Assembly (NCBI GenBank): GCA_021014325.1 | Contig: CM037463.1 | Coordinates: 5,835,001-5,899,000 of the forward strand | DNA length: 64,000 nucleotides | Source of the DNA: Plazaster borealis | Taxonomy: Eukaryota; Echinodermata; Asteroidea; Forcipulatida; Labidiasteridae | Reading direction: 5' to 3' | Part shown: positions 27,802 to 42,800 of the stretch, piece after piece | How positions within the stretch are numbered: the first letter of the stretch is position 1 | Layout of the letters: every line of letters starts with the position of its first letter | Position numbers and translations under genes: made by a program | Notes under the pieces: model-generated | What the model was told of the DNA's origin: nothing | What the model saw: only the letters and a program-made list of their open reading frames with translations | The model's database searches: none

Positions 27802-30800
27802 TTGCAAATTTGAATCTAGCCCCAATCAGGCCCCAATCTCAAAAAGCTGTCATTTCTTTGTGTGGCACCAGTTGCATCTCTGTAAACTTTATGGAATTTT
27901 GGCTAGTAACTTGTTTCTGCTAAGCAAGATTTGTCTGTGCTTAGCAAGTTTTTGTGCTACTGGCTTTAGGAAATTGGGACTGGAAGGTCCATGCTATGAT
28001 TATGGCCCAATTTTATAGAGCTGCTTAAGCACAAAAAGTAGCTGAGCACAAACAAACTATGCTTATCGGAACAAGGTTACCAACCAAAATACCAAGTCAC
28101 ATGTGCCATATGTGACTGTATCCTGCTTTGTTTTGCTTAGCTCTGTCATTACGGGTAAGTTGGGGTTTAGCTTTGGGCCATGTCAAGCATTCTAATTTGT
28201 CTCCAGTCACATGGTTCATCAACCAATCACGAAGGGAATTTATAAAGCTCTCGCATGCCGCATGCGGTATTCACGAGTTACGCATACATGTAAATGTGCG
28301 ATAAAAAAATAACCATCATTGCCTGTAAAGATGGCTGACCTTACACTCTGTGGCCCAGTTCGGGCAAGAACTATCGTTGACTATAGTCCGACTAAGTTAG
28401 CCCGAACTCTGTCTAGTCGACGATGGTTGGACTACGCTAGTCGACTATTTGGAACCAGCCTACCGGGCATGGTCGCATCGCTGGTTATCAATAGCCGCAT
28501 CGTAGCACAATGCAGAGTGGACCAGTTATAAGCAAATGATAACGTACGTTGAGCCAACGGTCGCGTTGACATGACATGACTAGAGTCGTTGGCAGTACAA
28601 CTTCTGTGCGCATGTCCTACGTATGTCACTAAACAACCACTAGTTAACCATTGGTCCTTGCGCGAAGTTGGCCTGTGATGTCAATTGGGAACTATCTATT
28701 GTCAGCAGCTGAAAATCCAACAAGGAATACATTTCACATAATTAAAATTGAAACAAACAAATCTTTGAAAGATGTCTTCTAAAGAAAGGGCAATTTGAGA
28801 CGTACCGTTTCCCACTGTTCCTCTTTCTCTTTGACCTGAGTTTGAAGTAGGGTGACCTTCTTGTAATTGTCTTCCTTCACCACCTTGACTTCATTCTGAA
28901 GACCCTGAACGATGAACAGAGCCTGGGGGAAATAATGAAAGGAATCATGAATGTCAATCCAAATGTATCATTATCATCAGAGAATACGAGTCAAAGCTTC
29001 GCCTACATAACGTCGTGTCAGTGCAAAAACGTTGTGTCTCATTCAATAGCACTTATGTTATCGCGAGTTTGAAATTGTCTCGCTTGAATTAGCCCAGATG
29101 TACACACACAATTTTTATTTTTATTTTTAATTTTTTTATTTAGTTTTGTTGACATGGCCAAATATGAAATAAAGAATAGAAATCATCACAATCACTATTA
29201 AATAGAGGGTTTGTGTGTTTTTGATGTTTTAATTGTTTTGTTAAACCCATTTAACTCCTAGATGACATTTTTTGAATGCAGTGTAGCCCAAGTAAACATT
29301 TGAAGAATTGTTCTTGCTTTGCCAACATGAATAAAAACCTTCTTCAAACATCTTTTCAAACCTCCGGTGCAGAATGGAGCCAAATTTGACTGAACAAATC
29401 ATTAAAAAGGCAGTTTTTTATGATAAAAAACAAAATAAAAAAACAAAAATGGGTTGTGGGTTTTCAAACGGTCGGGCAGGGACGATCAACATTTTTTTTT
29501 TATGTGGCCTTATATATAACCAAATATCTTTCTCATGACATACGCTGTGTGCCAAATTCCATGCTTGTATCATCAAAGGCACAATTCCTTCATATATTGC
29601 CCCTGTCTGCCCCACTACAGTATGCTCTGATCGACCTCAGGAGGGAAAATAAAGTTGTTGCACCATCGCTTTATTTTATAATCACCACAACTCACAAAGA
29701 GACTATTTTCAAGTACATGATATAATCGCAAACCTTACTACACACAGATTGTATTTCCACCATGCAAAATTTAATACCTCTTTCCGGTACTGCTTGAAGG
29801 CTGACGGAAGTTTCTCCTGAGAAACCTTCTCCCATCTTCCCTCATCTTCGATTGGAATCTTCTCCTCGAAGGGCACCTCATGGACAGGCTCCAGGTTGGA
29901 CTTGTTACGGCCTGCTTTCTTGGGCGTGGCCACCTTGGCGGCGGAGTCGGTACTATCGGTAGCCACTTTAAGGGGAATTGAATCAAATGTCAATGAGAAA
30001 CATACGAACATCTTTGTCCTTATGAACAACAGTAAAGTGTCTCAAGTGCTTTATGAATGATAAGCAGTTGAGCCCCCCCCCTCAGAACCCTTTCCCCCCT
30101 CTCTATCCCCCCTCCCACCAATGGAGATAAAAAATCTAAAATAAATGGTCTGATACATACAAAAAACACCTCCCAATAATTTCTTTCCCCGCTTCCCCCT
30201 TCCCCGAAATACAAATGTCTAGTTGTGCCCCTGCTGATGAGTGTACCTTGCCAATCTAAACCACATACCTTTTGGTGTGTTGGGCTTCGACGCCTTGGAC
30301 GTGTCTGACTTCTGTGATTTAGGCGTGTCTGGAGTCTCTTTGGGAGTTGGTTTGGGCGTTTCCTGAGCTGGTGTTGTAATACTACTCTGTCGGCTCAGAG
30401 AGTCCTATTCAACGGAAACCAAGGACACAATTTAAAGTTGTTTTTCTTCTACAGTGTGCATTTTTGACTCTGGTCTTTCTCCACTTATCATATAAATTAC
30501 TTCTCAGAATTGTTGACATTTTTCCTACAAATAGTGTTCGAATTTGGTGTTATTTAAATTGCTTTGCCAGGCAGTTAACAGGCCTGTGAGTGGACCCTTA
30601 AAAAAAGAGCTGAAACACTACATGATGTAAGAATGATCGTGGAACGTCAATGAGCGCGCGTCACGCATTTACACTGGTCGAATTTGAGTACCCCATTGAT
30701 CCAGTAACTGGCTTATTTCACATTATTGTGGTTGTACATTACTGTTGCCAAGCATATATAAGGCCAAAAAGTGAAGAAGAAAAAAAGAAAGAAAAAAGTA

Positions 30801-33800
30801 ACAACAAAAAGCGGAAATAAAAAATTGACAAAAAAAGAAAAAAGCGGATATCCGCTTTAAAGCGGAGATTTCACAGGCCTGAGTTAAATAAAACCCCATT
30901 GTTTGCCAAATTGATGGGAACAAATAGCACTCCGCACAAATGACTTCACTTTTGCTCAAAATACCCGGATGTCAGACAAACTTTCATCACTCACGCGATC
31001 ACATGAGTTAACATATAACACTGGCTTGGACATGTACGCGCCCATACGTCAGTGAAATTTGACGCGTTGTATGAGATCCGGGTACTTGCTTGACATCACC
31101 ATACTGAGCTTCTATTATTAGCCTTAGTGCGGGGTGCTATTGATTTCAAAATTAGATAGCTATTTTCCTTTAGTCAAGGAAGTTACCAACTTTCTATTAA
31201 GACAATGACATGGGGAAAAAAGATTGGTAACAGTTAGTTAAAACATTGTTAAAAGATACAAATGAGTTATTATCTGGAGATTCGGGACCCAACATTATTG
31301 CACATTACCAGAAGCCATGTACAAAAAATTCGCATGTTACAAGTATTTCATGCAATGTGCGTGGCATTAGTGCATTTACTTTTAGTTTTTCCATTTTAAA
31401 AACCATCATCATCTGTCAACAAATCTGGCGATGCAACTTTAATTAAGCATTATAAACGATACAAAACATATAGATTGAACTACAAAGGCAATGCTACCGG
31501 GGCAATTTACAGGCAACCAGTTCCAGGCAATCTTTAATAGGAAAAATACATTCATATGTTATTTGACACATAATCCTTTTGGGGACAGTAAGATATTGTA
31601 GAAAAATATTTGTTATATCACCAAAGTGTTCCTTTTACAAGCAGTGCAGTTGGTTGCCTCCAAGTTGCCTGTAAAAATTGCCCAGTGTGACAGGGCTTTT
31701 ACAGTTAGTAAATGTTTGCAGTTTACTCAATAACAGGAGCACCATTATCAAAGACTCTTTCAACAAGTTTTATAATAAGGTTCTTGGAATCTAGTGGAAT
31801 TGCCTCAATGTGAAGGACTGTAAAAAACCAAGGATATACAATCCGTTTTAAATTTAAAAATCCATCACAGTATTTCTTGCACTGCGGCGTATCTCAGACT
31901 TGTACAATTCACCACAAAGAGTTTATTGTGATGTGAAAGCATCGTGTTACAATAAGCGAGACATCGGTGATACACAGTTCAAAGGCAACCTGATAACTCA
32001 TTGTAATTTGATCACAGCGAACCGTTTGTATGAAGTCTTTGGTTTATTACTCGGTTGAGCCAGCTTGGGTGACATCCCGATTAGTACAGTTAGGAATGCA
32101 AACTGATAAATCAAACTGATTGCTTCGAAGAAAAAAAACAAAAACAAAAAAACTGTTTTTGTTCAGTAGAACTAGACACAAACTTTTCTTATCGATATAT
32201 GATTTGAAGATTATTGTATCAACTGGTCTTCATTAAGAAAAAAACAACCCAAAACAAATAATAATAATTAATGAGACAGCCCATGCCAAAATCAGGAACT
32301 TCACAGAAATATAGGGTGTCATGGCCGAGCGGTTAAGAGCATCGAATTCAAGTTCTGGTGGTTTAGTCATCGGGGTGTGGGCTCGAATCCCGATCATGAC
32401 ACTTGTGTCCTTGAGTAAGACTCTTCCCTATAATTGCTTCTCTTCATCCAGGGGTATAAATGGGTACCTGTGAGACTAGAGGTGTTATGAAAAAGCCTTC
32501 GGAGCCCTACGGCAGCCCGGGGCTGTATACTCCCCAGGGAGCTGAGAAAGATTAAAGGAATGTTTTTGGCCCAATGACCAGGGCACTAATGTAAAGTGCA
32601 TTGATACGTTATTGTAAAATGCACCATAAAAGAAATAGTTATTATTTTTATTATTATTAATGACATTAAAAGTGAAAACAACCTTAACATCAGCCTTGAT
32701 ATCAGTGTGATGTGATGCCTGAAACATTTTATATGTTGAGAAACACTTACCCTACAGGCCCTAATAAGGTGTTACTTGAGTAAAGTGTCTTGCTCAAGGA
32801 CACAAGTTTCATGACCAACCAGGACTTAAACTCACATTCCAGTGACTTAGGCACCAGAACTTGAGTTCATGCACTAAACCGCTCGGCCACGACATGCTCT
32901 TTTCGATTATTTAATGAGCAAATAAACCCAGTTTTGAATTTCGGCTGGAAGTGTCTGACTTTTGGAATGGAGCATCACAGACAAACAATTTATATTTCTG
33001 GAACAGAGAAATGTGTGGAACCCATACAAAATTACATGCCTGTGCAGACATTAGAGATAGTTTTTCTGCACCGGCAAATTATGTCAGCAATAACTGACCA
33101 AGATTATCTGGTGATAAAACAAGGTGGTCAGCAATAACTGACCAAGATTATCTGGTGATAAAACAAGGTGGTATAAGGTCAATTATGAAAACACAAAAAT
33201 AAAAAAAGTAGTATAATATAAGAGACGGTTGCTTCTATATGTATTAGTAATTTTTCCCCTCTTTCGTTCCCAAACAGTTACAATTTTAAAACCAAAATGA
33301 AACAGTGCTTTTTCTTAGAACATGAAAACATATTTTCTTACCACTTTCTTGTAGGTGTTTGATGACTGTCGACTGGGTGGAACACTCTTATCATCTTTCA
33401 ACTATTAAAATGAACAACAATGTTGAAGTTAAAGTACTCAACATCCAGATATTTAGTAGTAAGGAGTATCTTTTACAGGCATGATATTTGGCTCATGGAA
33501 AAAAAATAGGTACATTTTATCGAGTACAAGGGCTGACCTACTTGTACACATGGTGTAGGCCTTATTAATAGACTTTTCAATTTTTCTGATTTTTATCCAG
33601 GCCTGTGAGTGGACCCTTAAAAAAAGAGCTGAAACACTACATGATGTAAGAATGATCGTTGAACGTCAAGTGAGCGCGCGTCACGCATTTACGCTGGTCG
33701 AATTGGGGCACCCCATTGATCCAGTAACTAGGCTTATTTCACATTATTGTAGTTGTACATTACTGTTGCCAAGCATATATAAGGCCAAAAAGTGAAGAAA

Positions 33801-36800
33801 AGAAAAAAAACGGAAATAAAAAATCCACAAAAAAAGACAAAAGCAGATATCCGCTTTAAAGCGGAGATTTCACAGGCCTGTTTTCCCAAGGGCAAAAGAA
33901 TTGGAAAGCTGGCCAAGGTAGAAATAATATCATGCCTGCTTTTAGTACCGGAAGTAAATATGTGCTTTAAGAACTTCTGTGGTAAAAAACAGCAATCTTT
34001 TCAAGTCACTCCCGTGCAATGTGAAGTTCACAGAATTACATAAAACCCCTGAGAAAGAGGTGATTATTTCACATCGTGGTTAGTTGTTCCAAAATGTGGT
34101 TGTTGGAAAGTGAACTTTAAGGCCATGTCACACGAGGCAATTTATAGGTAACCAGCTCCTGGCAATCTCCACTCAGAAAATTGGTTCACATTTCAGTTTT
34201 CTTATTATTTTCTTTGGGATAATAAGTTACAGCTGAAAGAATGCAAGTTGTGCTGCCGAAGTGTTTCTATGCCAGTGGGAATTGCCTCCAAGTTGCCTGA
34301 AAATTGCCATGTGTGACAAGGCCTTTATGCATCACTGATTCAGGCCATTTCCCAAATAGTGGCTGAGTTGAATCACCTCGTTTCAATGTGGTGATCACCC
34401 GAAAAGTGATATCACAGTTTTGAATTTGACAAATGTATTAGCCTTGGTACAAGACACTTAAGGGGGTTCACATTCCATGATCCAATGCTCTCAAGATGTT
34501 GGATGGTGGAGTAAGAACGAGAGCATCTTGAATCAAGACTACAGATGTCGCTGTACGAGATTCTAACATTCAGTAAATGTCACCCCAGTGATAAAGTCAC
34601 GCTTGAAAACTCGGTTCCATGGACAACATTTGGTGCTCGATATAGGGGCATGATGTACCCCCATTTTGTCTTCATTGTGTGCTTTGAATCTCAGGAATCC
34701 TTTAGAGGATTTTAGGGGGGGTACTTCTTTAGAAGAGGAAAATAGTGTATTAAAGTATGGGAACATCTGGGGGATACCCTCTGCCCTGTATCAGGCATTA
34801 TCAGTGATACTGGACATAATCCATCACAGCACACATTCAAAAAAAATGTGATCAATCAATATTAAAACGATGACAAATCGTCACTTATCAAATAAACAAA
34901 ACAAGCACAGCAAATATTTTGTGAAAACTTGAGACTCACGCTGGGATCGTATTCAGACAATGGCTGCGAGGGCAAGCCTCTAGGGACATAGTCTAGACCC
35001 TCTGTCTGCGACATTTTGCTCTCCACTTCCGGGTACTTACCGTGGAATGATAATTGGGATCGGAGAAAAATTTACGTTAGTTTTGTGTACTTTAAAAAAA
35101 AAGCATCAACAAAATTAATGGCAATTTTAATTGCAACATTTAAATACAACTCTTTAAAAAAACATAATCAAAAACTGTCAATAAGTTTATGAAATTAAAT
35201 TTTGGGTTGTCAAGCAACCGAGGATCTATTAATAAATGTACTTGTTTGCAAACTCAAGCAGTACATTATGTAGTGAACAAGCATACCTTTTATTCCCACC
35301 CCCTCCTAATGTACATTCATTTTACACCCTGAAAGCTGAAGGATTAAATAAAATTGAAAAAAGAGGCAACAAAAAACTTTTTCCAATTCTGGTACAAAAT
35401 TTTTGATCCATCACTCAAAAATGTACTGGCATAGCCCATATGCTTAAGCGCCATCTTAAAGGCAGGGTACACTTTTGGAAATCGTCAAAGACAAGTATCC
35501 TCACTAGACCTACCCGATTGGATTTGCGGCTAGCTTGGTCCAGCTGACTCGACCTTCTGCTAAAGCTGGGCTTCTCTGATTCGTCGTCTGAATCTGGCGC
35601 CCAGTGCTTCACTTTATTCGCTAACTCCTCCTAAGAGATGATGAAGGAATAAAAAAGGGGGGAAAAATGAATATTGAGATTTGACAAATGTGGAAATTCC
35701 TGAAATGGCTTGCGGGGCCTGGGTTTCCTCTTATTCTAGATCTGGAATCTCCTAGATGTTTACAATTCAGGAGGTTTACAGACTCTGTGCATCACCAGAA
35801 AATACAAAACTACCAGTTTGGACACAACCTGGATTATTTAATTGAATTCTCCCATTGGTTATTTCAAGAACACTTAAAGGCACTGTACACGCTTGGTAAT
35901 TACTCAAAATATATATTAACATAAAAACTGACTTGGTAACGAGCAACGGAGAGCTGTTGATAGTATAAAACATTGTGAGAAACGTCTCCCTCTGAAACGT
36001 AGTTTTTGAGAAAGAGGTAATTTCTCACTAAAATAATAAAAGACTTCTTGCAAGAAGCCTTTTATTCCTATATGAAAGCACACAAATTTGTACAACAAGG
36101 GTGTTTTTTCTTTGATCATTTTCTTGCAACTTCGATGACCAATTGAGCCCAAATTTTCACAGGCTTGTTATTTTATGCATATGTTGGGATACACTAAGTG
36201 AGAACACTGGTCTTTGACAATTACCAAACGTGTTCAGTGCCTTTAAGTATATACTTATTTTAATATTCTTAGAAAATTGGTGTGTTTGAAAAACTTGATT
36301 AAATTGGGCCATGGTTCAAGTTTGTACCTCCAGTTTATCAATCTTCTCCTGGTACTCTGCTTTCACTGTGTCAATCTGAGCATTGTGCTGATGTTTGAGA
36401 GAGACGATGGTAGACTCATGATGCCTCTGTAGATCTATTGATACAAAGAGGAAATTCCATTGAGAAATGTTTCATTTGGAAAGAAGAAAAGAGCAAATGG
36501 ATTTTAATCAAAATAACTTATACATACTTTTTCGGATTCAACATCCCTAATTCCGTATCTCCAAAAAAAAGAGGTTAAAAAATAAAATCACAAGCACAGG
36601 TTACACTGAGAAAAGCTAAGCTTGAATTTTTTTCAGACGTTATACAATTAATGTAAAATAGTATTCCTGATACATTTCTAGCTTTTTTTTGTGACAGACG
36701 GTCTTGAGTGCAACATGTACATGTACGTTTTAACAGTAAATGTAAACAACTGATAAAAGTGGCAAACTGACAAAACGGGTCATCTTTTGTCAGCAGCCTG

Positions 36801-39800
36801 ATTTGACAGACTTTGTTGTTCTTATCACATTTCGAAGTGTTTTTGACAAAACCGTATGACAGCAACAGAAATTAAACACAGATTATAAATAGTGCGCGAA
36901 CCGTGTCATGGGCAATTTTTTTTTGGTATTTATGTTTACCAACACAGAAGATATCTACAGAACCATTCATTTTCCTCAAACAAGTCATCACAGAAAGCTT
37001 TAAAATACAGAGCCTCTTTTTGTCAAATAATCTTTCCATACGTTCCATACTTGTGTACACACATTTATAACAAAATACAAAATAAAACAATTATATAAAT
37101 ATGAATCTGCAATGGTTGACTGTAGATAGCCTGTTTTTAAATTGAACTTCTATTCAAAATAATTTGGGGTAGATTTAATTACAACTTTTGTACATATTAT
37201 TAAAAAAAATATATAAACAAAATAAAAAATTATCTGAATCTGTGAAGGTGACTGTGGATAGCTTGTTAAATTGAATTTGAATACTTTTTTTAAAAGTAAA
37301 TTTAACTTTTTGTACACATATTTAAAACAAAATAAATTATCAAACATTAAATACATCTGAATCTGTGAAGGTTGACTTGGGTGGATATATTAAATTGTTT
37401 GTACACATAATACAAAATGAAATAAAAATAAAATAAACATGAATCTGTGAATGCCGACTGTGCACAGCTTGTTAAATTGAAAGTTATAGAATTTTTAGGT
37501 ACTTTAACCAAAAGATTTCCCGTGTAATAATTGTGATCCTGTACTGAATAAAAAAAGTGACATCGTGTTTAAATAATAAATATCTTTAAAACCAGTTGCT
37601 ACCATTGAACCATCCTGTTAAAATCAATCGAAAAACAACTGTCCAGAAGTAACCAGAAAATCTGATGAATAAATAACAGTGACATGCTCCAATTGTCATC
37701 CTTCTTGTTGAATAAATATTTCATTACCGTTTCTGGACTCTTCCAACTGCACCTGAAGCGTCGTTACCTTTGACTGAAGTTTGTCGATTGTTTGCTGCAA
37801 GACAGTAACAATATCCACAAATTAGGACGTCATACTTACACGTTACATGAAAACATGATGACAAAGTGCAGAAAATGAGAAGGCTCGCGTGAAAAAGGCA
37901 AACAACTGTCTAAACATCACAGAGGAGTTTCTTGTAAGTTAACGTCAATCCAAGTGTGTCACGTCCATACCTAGTGCTCCCAACTACCACTTGTTGACTA
38001 GGATAATTTAAGATCAATAGCAAATGACGTCTAGTTTCTTCATGTCTAACTGAACTACAGGAGAGTGGTTGCTTTACAATGTTCCCCACTGAGCCGTCTT
38101 TCTGAAAGGATTCACTTTCCTGAACAAAAAAATCAATGGACTCAGGAGGCCACACAAGGAGCTTAGCGACAAAATTGATTTTTGCTTTTCTTACTAACAC
38201 TAAGGTTTTTGTGGACTGGACAAGATATCTGGGGATTTATCAATATCAAGTCTACACGTGACAGGGTTTTACAGAGCTGTGTGTGCATTGAGGAACACAC
38301 TTTGCGGAGATCAAGTGGGAAGAATTCCTCAAGAGAGGGCGCTGAGGCTAGATGATGAAACTAAAATGTAGTTGGGTGATATTTAAGATACATACATGGT
38401 GTATTTGATTTTTTAAAATCAATTCATGGAGTGAATAATATGTACAGTAAATACAGGCAAAAGTAAAATCTGATGTACATACGACCTACCAAATCATGTG
38501 AAATTCAGAGCTTTGTCAAAACTAAACATGTAATAACGGTTCTGTTTTCAAGAGTTGTTACAAAATGTTGGCGGGCAAAGAAAAATACTTTGATCAAAGG
38601 TGGAACAATTATATATCTTGGAGTCGGAAGACAATTGCCTTTGAGGGAAGATTTTATGAAATTCCTTGGAATGGCAGGGAAATGGGATTGCTGCATCATG
38701 GAAAGGTCTACATATATTATGAACTATGGAAGCTTTTTCCGCTTAGAAGGAATTTTTTTCTCTGTCCTTTATGGTAGCTGATAACAATTTCCCCTGCCAT
38801 TTTTATTTTTCTCTCTGCTATAAGTTTTATTTGTCAGATCCATGGAAAGGGGCTCAGCGCCCTCAAGCCTCCCCCTTGGGTGCGTCACTGTTCATACATG
38901 CCGTATTAACCCTTTAGAGACCGTTCATTTCTGTATAATCAACACCATAAGCCCAAGCATGGCTAATATTGTTGATTTTTAGACACAGTTTGTTCTTGTA
39001 AAAGTGTCATAAAGAAAATGATGTGAAACAGAAATTCGTTTTAGAAACATAAAATACTATGTTGACATGGAAAACATTTGGAAAATGTCACTTCAGGTCA
39101 TGACCTTTACTTTGACCTTTTCTGTTTGAATGAATGTAGGTCAAATGTTGAGGCCGTTTGCAGCCGCTATTGGCATTTTGGTACAAGCCGTTTCCGGCTG
39201 CTACGGTCTCTAAAGGGTTAATGATGAACATAGATTCACATTAAAACCGAAACAATTTGGGCCTTCCAGCCTCACTTTGGTTACATTGATTTGAATGGGA
39301 GAAAAACCAAGATGGATGGACAATGATCAAGGGTGATTCTAACGATGGTCCCAGTGCAGTAGAAATCTGACTATTGCAGCTTCACACTTTGAGCTTAGAG
39401 CAAGATGAGGAACATTCAAATAAAACACTCCAGCAAAACTAAAAGTACAGCACACCAAAAATAAACAAAGGAAAAGAAATGATCTACACTTTGTATTTCA
39501 AGCACTATGAACGAAATGTTAGACTGAACCAAAAGACAATTTTACAAGCATCCTTACCCCACTAGAAATACCTTAACATTTTGACAATGCTGCAGGAGGT
39601 GAAAGAAAGAAGAACAACAACCCCCCCCCCAAAAAAAAAAAAAAAAAAAAAAAAAGAGATCATGAACAACGATCTTGTTGTTGTTTTTTTTAACCCCAAA
39701 GTTACCATTAGGAACCATTCTAAGTCAATAAAACCATGAACCATGTTCACTCTGTGCAGTCAAATTGTATGGAAGGTACAACATTGGTCTGTGACAAAAA

Positions 39801-42800
39801 TGGAAGTATTTGCTGTAAAAAAAACCTTTGATTCGACAAATAAGTCTGAGAAATTTTCAGTAAAAGTTTCATAAAAATAGAAACAAAATTTAAGTTTTGA
39901 AGTTTTGATCCTTCAAAGGAAGATTGTCACACCCTGATTAATATATGATCAAGTAATAATAGTGAATAAAAACCGTTCATATTTCACACAAGGTTTTAGA
40001 TTGATTTGTTGAAATAGGCTATAAAGATGCCTTCTAAATTGAAGACAGGGTGTTCAGTTTGTTCACTCACATATTTTGCATGCGAGTTTAAAAACAATGT
40101 TTAAAACAGGAGGTCTATCCAGACACTGTCGGGCTAAAATCATGACTACAGCGGTACCAGGCCTTTTTTGTCTCCAACAGGTCAAAGATTTAAAACATTC
40201 ACCGTAAAGATTGGTTGCTGAAGCAGCCTTTCATTTAATAGTCAGTAAGCTTTTCAATCTTCACAGTCACTTCTCAAATCATGTCTCAACTGATTGTTGT
40301 ACCTCCTGAGAGCCATTTTCATAGAGCTGCTTAACCATAAGCAAATCATTCTGCTTACTTAAGCAGAAAACGTGCTTAAGCGCAAGAGTATTTCACAGTT
40401 TAGCAAGAAGCTATGACAGCCAGCTTGCCCATGTACCACGGATTATAATTGTTTCATCATTCATTTGCTTAACAGTAAGCACAGGAAGGTTAGCATGTCT
40501 CTTCCCATGCTTACCATAAGCAGTGGTATGAAATACAAATCGCACAGTAAGCACACAATCGCTGGTTCGCAGCTCTAAGAAATTGGGCCCAAGCCCAACT
40601 TCATAGAGCAGCTTAAGCAGATAATTTCTGCTAAGCAAAATTAAGCAGGATACCAGTTGCAAACAGTACATAAAACATGATAGTTTGGCTGGTAACCTCT
40701 TTCTGCTAAGCACAATTGTTTTGCACTTAGCAGATTTGTGTGCAGCTCTACGAAATTGGGCCCAGGTACTAAGGTGAATGTTGTGGGTATGGTGCAAGAT
40801 GGATGGATGGATGGATGGATGGGAGTGTCGAGGCACGATGAACATAAATAATGTTGTCTTATGTTAACTACAGAGGGAAACATTACTTGTCTCTTCTGAG
40901 GGAGTAGAACAGATAGGTCCAGGCAAGCGAGGAATGGCGGGAGAGAGAGAAAGAGAGGACATAGAAATATTAGTTGGATTAATTAGCTAAAATGTTAGGA
41001 GGGGAGAGAAGGTAAACTATTAGCATCTGTTATGTCAACATTTTGTGCATTACTCCATCAACGCTTTTTAAGATACATTTTGTAAATAATTGCAACAATC
41101 AAAATCTTTTTTTTTTAAAAATTGATCGACTGGAGAATCAACCACGAGGAGTAGGTTGGAATCCCACTTGAGTCAATTTCAACGACCAAGTAATTTGAGC
41201 TTTACACAATATTTATACAATCTTAGAACCCCTTAATAATTAATCAATCTTCAAAATTAAGCTGGATCAATTTAGTAGAGCTGTAGAGCTACTTATAAGC
41301 ATACAAAATTTCTCAGCCCAGAAAGGTGGAGAGACAAATTTGAAGTCACGCATTATTTGTGAAAGTTCCTGTCTTTCAAACTAATTTTGCTTTAAAACTC
41401 ATAAATTTGATTGCATTGCTTTCTGCTTAGTGTGTATCAATCTAAAATGGGGCCAAGGGCTCAATTTCATAAAAGTGTTTAGCAGAAAGTACTGCTTAGC
41501 AAAGTTCTTTGCTAAGCAAAATATGAGTGGGGCACCATTTGTAACAATGGAAACTTTGTGGACTTTTGGCCGGTTACGTGTTTCTTATTAGCAAGATTTT
41601 TCTGTGGTTAGCAAGTTTTTGTGCTTACAGGCTTTATGAATTTAGGCCAAGATCATGGATCCTGGCTTTGTTAAAAGAGGAAAAAAATGCATCAATCAAA
41701 TTGAGAAGAATACAAAGATTTGCTTAAAGTGCTTCTTGCAGTTTAAAAGTTTTGAAAAAGATTGAACTGTGTCCGAGAGCTCGCAGATAACGTGAGCACT
41801 GATCCGTGATGTTGGAAGTTTCCTTCCATAGGCTGTGCCCCGAGCTTGTGAAAGATTGTTAGCAGTTCAGAGTTCAAAAGTTGTAGAATTATAGCAAGAA
41901 TATACTCTAGAGTAAAGCTTGAATCAGAGCAAAAAGCCAGGAAGTATAGGTTTAAGTTCAGAATTTCAGAAAATTATTCTATCAATCAAATTTTATATAC
42001 ATGTGTAACATACAATAATTTAAAAAGAAATATACATGAAACAAATTGTTAATAATAGACGGAGCACAGAACAATGTAGACCTAAAATTATTTCTAAACT
42101 CCAGTTTAAACTATGTGTTTTAGTTGAATAAACATTACCATGCAATTCGGAAAGAAATTCCATCAATCAAATTCCATATTAAAAACCATTATAAAAAAAC
42201 AAAACCTAAATGAAACAAATTCTTATTAATGGAGCACAGAACAAATATAGGGGGAAAATTATTTCTATTCTCCAGTCTACAGAATCAATAAATTGTGAAA
42301 AATAATAATGATAAATAGCAGAAAATCAAAATTTACTATGGGCATTCATAATGTGATTCTCTTACACTGAGGACATTTTTGTGTGTGTGGACAAAAAACT
42401 TACCAAGACCATTCTTTGGTTTGAGAAATAAAATAAAAGTATTAGGAACTAGGTACTGAGTTTTCGTTCCAACCATAAAGAAACTTGAGTTTTGTAAATG
42501 ACAGGAAACACAATAAAGGGCACCACTTTTCATCCGTCATGTAGGCCTAAGCAGTTTTTCCAATGGTTTAAATTTTTATTTAATGGCCATGCATTTGAAT
42601 GGCTTTTACTTAAAATTAATTTGAATGATTCATTTTATGTTTTAAAAAGTTGTTTAAACCACCACCAAATTTCTATCGAAAATTAACAGAAAAATTACCA
42701 GCCTTTTCCAACCATTAAACATAAATAAAACTTGAGACTGATTAAAGAATCTACATTTATAATCAACTCAAATTACGTTCAGTATAAGCCTGCATGTCGT

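Noticed and set aside
40411..40845. 144-codon minus-strand frame
   Set aside because: It crosses two palindromic repeats and a GGAT microsatellite; no domain and no splice support.
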